DNA of 64,000 bases from Symsagittifera roscoffensis (taxonomy: Eukaryota; Xenacoelomorpha; Acoela; Convolutidae). Within the stretch, counting starts at the first letter, position 1. Each line of letters starts with the position of its first letter. The notes below the pieces were generated by a model. That model ran no database searches. It was not told where the DNA came from and saw only the letters and a program-made list of their open reading frames with translations. The stretch lies in assembly GCF_963678635.1 (NCBI RefSeq), contig NC_087071.1:6463624-6527623 (forward strand), read 5' to 3'. Both the position numbers and the translations under genes were made by a program. This document shows, piece by piece, positions 57,925 through 64,000 of this stretch.

Positions 57925-59934
57925 TCACAAACCCCTCAGGGAACGAGGGAATGGCCGATCCCCCCACCCTTCCTGATTCGTGAATTTTCGGTCTTAAATA
58001 GGTTAAAAAGCTATTCACGGTAATCCGGAAGGCTTCCGCCTTCCGAACTACCCTTCCGCCCCGGCGGCTTAGGCCTATTAAGGGCGTTAATGTGAGCATC
58101 CGCTCGGCGCGGAGTGCTCGTTAACGGTTCTGCCGGTCATGATGTTAAAAACGAATAACACCCAGGAGCGCCATAAAAACATCTATGTAACATTCGCCCG
58201 GAAGATACATATCGACGGAAAATAAAACTAAGTCCTAAGACGACTGGCTAACGTCTAAACAGAGCTTTACATGCTTTTCACCGTCTCTACCAAGCCAGTA
58301 CTTTCGGTGGCCTTTTCTAACATCGGGTCGACGAAAAAACGTTAGTGCTTTCGGCTTCGGTCAAAACACTCAAATTAACTAGATTACATGCAGAAATAGT
58401 GAGCTCATGGCTGGGTCTCAGTATCCCCAGACCACGAGGTCACTCCTAAAAACAGGGCTACAACTATTTATTGAATTATTATTGTTTTTGTTCAGTAGAT
58501 AAAAATCGTCATCTCCATCGAAGATGGATCAACCCTTTCCCCCAACTCCTAGCTTCTCATCCTTATCAAAATGAATCCAGTTGTTAATTAATTTCAATTC
58601 AGGACATGACAAGGAAGCTAAAAATTCATATAAAATGATAAAAGTCTCAGTCCCGAAACCCTTCCGGATTCTTGAATCCACTGAATCAAGCACGTTAAAC
58701 TTGATTTCTTCGTAACCCGGAAGGCCCTCTTCCACCCTTTACCGTTGCTCGCAACGGCCTTGCAACTATTGTAGCGGCACAATAGTTGCAACTCGGAACG
58801 TTCTCCGTTAACTCCGCGATTCGTTGTCGTTTCCTAATCACAATTTCAGTTGTTCTCGCAATCGCAACTAATGTTGTTCTGTTGCTTTTTAGCTCTTCTG
58901 CCAAAATGGCCGTTTCTGACGTTTCTCAGCATTGTTACGTCATCACTTCGAAAATTTAAAATTTCAAAACACCAGAATATCTTGACCTTCACCGTTCTAC
59001 TAATCATCCGAATAACGTCGTTAATCCTTCCAAATCACTAACTCGGAAGGTTCGCTGCTAAAAATTCCTAAACTGCAGAGATTGCATTTTGTCCATTCTG
59101 GTCGAATGTCACATACTCCCCGGACAGTCCGGTCAATGTCCTCATTGAATCACGCAATGTTCGTAAAATAGATACAGTGTCATCGAACAGAATTTACCAA
59201 ATGCACGAAATTACTTTTATCCACGTCACATCGACTCACTGCAGCATATAAATGGCATCATACCACATCACTATAGCCTTCAAATTCTTTCATTAATCTG
59301 CACATTGAGGACATGACCTAAGATAAAACATTTTTTCCGACTTCCAATGTCAATGTCCCGATTAAAACTTTTTCTCTCAGATTTAAAAGGTGTTGGTTTG
59401 CAGGACAGTCCTGCCAACCAACAAGCTAAAATTATCATACTATGCTTCTTCCCTTCGGAAATCTTGCTTGTTATTGTCCTGAATATTAAAACTAAGAAAC
59501 TCTGTGGTTAGAAAGAACAATGAAACAATCTCCCTCTTCGAGAGATTACCCAAGCCTTCCATGTCACCACAAAGTGATCAGTTCTCCTAGCTGATTAAAA
59601 ACAGTCATGTAGGCTGGAATATTTAAATATACTCCTTTACTTAAGCATTTCTAATTAAATAGTAAGTAAGTGTCTCTAAAGCCCCCCAACTAAAATCTAA
59701 ATGCAAACTTATAAATGCAACAATTTCAAAACTCAACTAAATGTTTCAGTTTTCAATTACAACTTGGTTGCTTGGTTTCTCACTTGAGTTTTTTCACACA
59801 TATAAAACAATTCTGAGTTTTAACTTTTTCTTCATCACTCCTTTGTTTTCTTCTTTTTTCGTCGTTTAGAAGTTCTAAAACTTCTAAATTCTTCTAATTT
59901 CATCTCTTTTTGCATCTCGTTTTTCGGCCATTCG
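57925..59934 (-). repeat. 3' flank and LTR-like repeat of copy C, diverged
   Basis: Read on the minus strand it follows unit 1 in order. Blocks: TGTGGTGACATGG near 59570, CTCGAAGAGGGAG, a CCACAGAGTTTCTTAGTTTTAA block, GGGACATTGACCGGACTGTCCGG near 59130, AAACGGCCATTTTGG near 58905, the TCCAT/ATGGA hairpin 58528-58514, CCTGTTTTTAGGAGTGAC near 58460, GGGCGAATGTTACATAGATG near 58200 and the stem at 58051-58020. Identity is far lower than between A and B, so the shared order and hairpins mark functional parts. Confidence 0.65.
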
Positions 59935-62900
59935 TCAATGTTCCATTTCTTCCTCCTGTGATACTGACTCTGCACTCTCAGTCTCCGTATCCTGCAACAC
60001 GTCGTTAGCTATCCTGACGCTGCTGGAAGCCGTCCTCCAACACTTCTGCTCTTCTACCCTCTGTTTGCAACAAGGTAGGGGATCCACGTTAGATTCTCTG
60101 TTCCTGCAGAAGCTGTTGTGGAAACACAACGTCACGTTTCTCTCCAAATCTTCCTTTAACATCTATGCATTCTCCTTTCCACTACGTTCACTCGTCCTGG
60201 AAATTCTTTTCACAGCGGTGGTCACTGCATTCCGATGAGTCACGAGAGCTCGCTTGAAAGCTCCTGCTCCAATGTTCAGCTGATATTCACTGTACACCCT
60301 GCCGTGCTTCGACATATGCTTTTTCGCATATTCGTACAACCATGCAGTCATGTTAGCTCTGAACCATGGCATCAATCGTTTTCTTGCCCATATCTTCTTC
60401 ACTTCCTTCGGAATGTTTAGAATTTTGCACATTGTCTCAAAAAGATCTAAATCTTTTAGACAATCTAATTTCCGCAACTGTTCTCTGGTCGGTGCCTCCT
60501 GTCTATTATTTTCTCTCACATGAGCCTCCAGCCATCGTATCGCCATCATAACTCCCACTATCACTATTGTTATGGGCTGTGATGAATCTGGTAAACCCAT
60601 GGAGAGCAGCTCTCCAGAGTCCCACATCAACATCAGATTACTACGCTTGGGATACCACCAAGTCTGCAGCAAGCAGTGGCAGGGAAACTCGTCATGTGTC
60701 AACATGATGCTCTTCCAATTACGTTTTCCCGAAGCTTCCAGTAATGGTTCCACTTCCATCATCACTCGGTGGACTTCATCATTCTCGTCTACTGCATTGT
60801 AATCTGTGACAGTTGATCCTCTCTGTTTCTGTCTCTCAAAGTCACTGAAGTTCCCGCTCACATATCCCATGAACTTCTTTCCTAGTATTGACTCCAACTC
60901 TTCCTTGGTTCTCTCTGGAACTGCTGAGAACATCTTACATAGCAACTCGTAAGACTTCTCGGACATTCTCGCCAGTCTCACTCACTTCGGCACTGAGAAG
61001 GCTTGATCCACGATCGTTCTCGTAGTCTTTAAGTCCACAGCCACGAAATGTACAGGGTACCTGCTCTTGCACATTGGAGCCAATGTTGAACCCACCAAAT
61101 ATCGTGCTCCTGATGGTCTACAATAAGTCTCACTGTGTCTGATATTCATTTCCGTCTCGGTTGCTTCCCTCCATTTTCCTATGTATTTCTGCTCAGTCTG
61201 CAGAATTCCTGGGAATACTTCTACACTGATGGCTGTGACCATCTCATGTTTCTGTTCTAGATTCAATCGTGACTCTAAAGAACCAAACATGCTGTAGAAT
61301 CCTAGTGCAGTCACTAGATTCACCTCGGTTCCTCCATGGCAATCTGCTATCAGTTCCGCCTCTGTTCTTGCTTTCATCACTACGTTTCCAAACAATACCG
61401 TCAATTGCTTGTGTTGTTTCTCCAGGGTCTTCACACAGTCGAGACCTCCACAAACGTGACCCTCCAGTCCACAGACTTCCGCCAGACAGCTACCAGGTTT
61501 GACCCAGTCTTCTGGTCCCCAGCCAGGCAACTCCACTTTATCTTCTCCGTTGCTCTTAGAGGCCGTTATCATCACATTATATATGATGTTGAGGTCACGC
61601 AGGTTACAGTCTGCATTCAGTTCCCTCTGTACGTCTTGTGTCGCCCGTAATATTGAGTCAGCGTTGGGACTAGGACACCATGATGGCCTCATCAATTCCC
61701 ACAGTGCCATCAAGCTCGTTCTCAGTAATTCATCTGAGAATCCCAACCCAAACTCCACTCTTTTGTCGGATTTTGGTACTGAAGGTGCAGTCACCTCTTC
61801 TTCCAAGACCAGTCCCAATTTGGCCTGTGGATTCTTAACGCTTGTAATCGTTACAATTCTGGACGTCCAGAATCTTAGTAACACCGCCTGCTCATAATCT
61901 AAGATAATAATCGCGTATGTCTTCACTCAGGAAAGGATTGTACGCGATCCCTATGATCCCGGATACGTAGCTATACGATTTCTTCTTGATCGGTCCACAG
62001 TATTCACTGGATTTCGGCAATGCCCCCATAGATTCTTTAGTGAGTCTCAGCTCCTTGTTTGAGAATCTCCTGATTTCGTCTATCTTTTTCATGGGTTCTA
62101 ATTCCTCGGGTTCTTTCATGTTCACCCTCATCGGTTTACTTTGCTGCATATCCAGCAGTGCTAGCAAGAATAAGGCTTTCATTCACTCATTACTTTCCCT
62201 CAACAATTTAACACAGGTGTTCAGTGCAGATACTGAAATCTGCTCTATCAGGAATCGAATGAAACAGAGAGCGTCTCTCCGCTTCGCACACACTACTGCT
62301 GCTCTCTCCTGGACTATCAGATCCCTCAGGTTCGTCATAAGGAAAACCTTCTCCTCTTTTGATATCTTCCTTTCTTCTGAATCATATTCTTCGCGAGTCA
62401 GTCCCATCATGCACCAGGCGAACCTGAGTTGTAACTCTGTTCTTACGTAAGGTACTGCGACGAGAGCATGTATTCTTGGCGTATTCCTCATTTCTTCTTC
62501 GAAATACCTTAATACCACTGCTTTCCATGGAAGGCTCACCAACTGCTCCATCGTTTCTGCCTGTATTTCAGACGACACTAAAGTCCCGTACGCCTTCTGC
62601 TTGAGGGTGGTGCCTTGCAACATCGTTTCCAGATAACCCTCCATGGCTTTTTCGTCTTCCAGGGCCATCACATACCCTCTAGCCGAGTTTCGGTATTCTA
62701 ACATTTCCATGTATCCACCGGTGGGTTCATCTATCGACACAGTCTCCGACACTGTTAGTCGGTTATATTCCACTGGTATTAGTTGTCCTACAACACTTCC
62801 CTTTCCGTGATTCATGGGAGAAGGCTTAAAGTCTTTCATTTCGCTCTCTCCACATTGGCTGAGTATTTCCATTTCCAAGGTTGCTCCAGTCAGAGTGCGG

Positions 62901-63730
62901 TCACTCCTTTTGGATTTATAACCTGTTGACTTTATCCCCGCCATGAGAATGGGTGGCACCATCGCTATATCAGTTAACATTTTATCTGTGCCAGGCAGTT
63001 GATAATCACCTTGCCCCAAATCCATGACCTCCTCGACTCGTTTCCTTTTCGCTGAGTTAACAGCTTTCATCGATATCTCTGAATCCACCTTCGTCTTTCC
63101 GACTCTCCTCGGCATCACTCTGCTGCCTAACTTCATTTTCATCGCATTGATTTTATCAATCACCAATTTTGATCGCATCGTCCCTCTCCTGGTTCTTGAC
63201 AGATACACCACCTCTCCTTTATCGTCCTGCGGTGTCATCTTGATGGGAGAATTCGCTTCACTTTCATCAGTGGCCGAGTCGATCAACAACTCACTCAGTC
63301 TCCCTTCACACTCATCAAGTTTGTCAAGGACTTCTCTCATCAAGGGTTGGTTGAGACACGTTTTCAGAATGGACTGGGTCCCATAGCTTTGAACCACGGT
63401 CCAGACTTCTTCCATAAACGCCACTCTGTCCAATTTGCATCCCGTCCTACTCTCGTGGTCTCGGTGATGTACTTCCCATTCTTCTTCGGGCAGCGTTCCC
63501 AAGAAAGGTACTCTGGCTGAGGCCTCTATTCTTCTCCTCCTAGGTGATTCCATGAGGATTCTTTGGTCGTTATTTCTTGAATTGCCAGGAGAGCTGCTCT
63601 CCGGCAATTTCCGTTTCATTTCCATAAAGGTTGACGGAGGCTTCAGTGTCGAGATGCCTTCATCCGCTGGCTCAGTCGTCTCCAACGTGTCTGCATTGTT
63701 CTCAAGATCACTGAAGATATTGAAATCCAG
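59935..63730 (-). pseudogene. ORF4 copy C: diverged homologue of unknown function
   Basis: Minus-strand frame from about 63730 down to 59935, broken by TGA at 62183, a shift near 61930, TGA at 60982 (a Cys codon in B) and TAG at 60163. Its N-terminus has SPRRRRIEAS and LPEEEWEVHH. Conserved blocks include YGTQSI, LEMEILSQCG, YRNSARGYVMA, RRDALCF, YSYVSGI.GIAYNPF, WELMRPSWCP, LIADCHGGTEVNLVTALGF, SVEVFPGILQTEQK, FPCHCLLQTWWYPKR, RLMPWFRANMTAWLYE, VTHRNAVTTAVKR and NSFCRNRE. Protein similarity to A/B is roughly half identical by eye in the better blocks while the DNA differs widely, the sign of past selection. The frame continues upstream into an ORF3-like tail with no TAATG, so the two may be fused here. 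Confidence 0.75.
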
Positions 63731-64000
63731 GCTGGATGTTCCTCCTGTCGATGCCCTGTCGTCTTCCCACCAGCTTGATCTGCATCTTGTTGCACGGGTT
63801 CTTCGGTTTGACGGATTCCTCCCTGTCCGTCATCTCCTTCTGACTTATCCTTGTTCGAGCTCGAGGGTCCTTGTTCATCATTGTTGACTCCTTCCAAAAA
63901 TCTCGGTATGAGCAATGTACCGGCCGATCTATCTTCCTCTTCTCCATGGACCACTTTGATTTCCTCGCAGCCGAAGGGTGCTAGGAAGGTTCTCGTCTGC
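63731..64000 (-). pseudogene. ORF3 copy C: C-terminal end (cut by window edge)
   Basis: On the minus strand from 64000: FLAPFGCEEIKVV, then AGTLLIPRF, Gln/Asp/Gly-rich sequence, and in another frame SLDFNIFSDLENN. These line up with DLAPHGEESVEF, AGDMTVPAP and LLEYRFSEDDDG at the end of ORF3 in copy A. A frameshift lies between the two halves. No LINE is present at the point where copy A has one. Confidence 0.55.

Noticed and set aside
1-64000. CRISPR array, bacterial operons, host protein-coding genes
   Set aside because: No regularly spaced repeats, no Shine-Dalgarno-led gene runs, and no exon/intron gene structure outside mobile elements.

Overview
This window looks like repeat-dense nuclear DNA from an animal, probably an aquatic invertebrate; a cnidarian is a plausible guess. 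The evidence is the mix of Ty3/gypsy pol genes, APE-type and restriction-like-endonuclease (RLE) LINEs and a GIY-YIG Penelope-like element, the AT-rich spacers, and a LINE with a 2A peptide. I found no host cellular gene, rRNA, CRISPR array or bacterial operon. Almost every coding region belongs to a mobile element and carries stops or frameshifts.

The main content is a very large retroelement present in three copies. Copy A (1 to about 21471, plus strand) starts inside pol at the left edge. Copy B (about 21472-39388, plus strand) follows A head to tail, has its 5' leader and gag, and has a large internal deletion. Copy C (about 57925-64000, minus strand) is a clearly diverged relative that runs off the right edge. 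Combining A and B, the element order is: LTR-like repeat; leader with a 185-bp tandem repeat; gag; protease, RT, RNase H and integrase; a long pol tail ending in a TARG1/OARD1-like macro domain; a structured spacer of about 0.5 kb; ORF2 (coiled coil plus SGNH/GDSL hydrolase); ORF3 (about 1.1 kaa, unknown); ORF4 (about 1.2 kaa, unknown); and a structured LTR-like 3' region. My estimate for an intact element is roughly 23-27 kb. ORF3 and ORF4 resemble no family I know. ORF4 keeps its protein sequence between A/B and the diverged C, so it was a selected gene.

Copy A is interrupted at 11404-15760 by a 4.36-kb APE-type LINE (2A peptide, PHD-like finger, endonuclease, RT, C-terminal zinc fingers, GAA tail). 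It landed within the last few codons of ORF3. Removing it gives a TAATG stop/start overlap between ORF3 and ORF4, and copy C has no LINE at the matching place.

From 39.4 to 46.2 kb there are decayed fragments: two plus-strand LINE remnants, a diverged LTR-like fragment and a tandem pair of about 1.2-kb repeats with a tRNA-like B box. An RLE-type LINE (SGNH, zinc finger, RT, endonuclease) fills 46.2-49.65 kb. A Penelope-like element with a PHD-like finger inside its RT and a GIY-YIG domain fills 49.85-53.9 kb, with characteristic direct and inverted terminal fragments. A minus-strand jockey-like LINE (55263-57825) is inserted into a partial copy of the RLE LINE, and copy C follows.

Within the large element the genes suggest a gag/pol replication module joined to accessory genes (macro domain, esterase, two large unknown proteins), probably polycistronic. 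Every function given for the accessory genes is inferred from sequence only.
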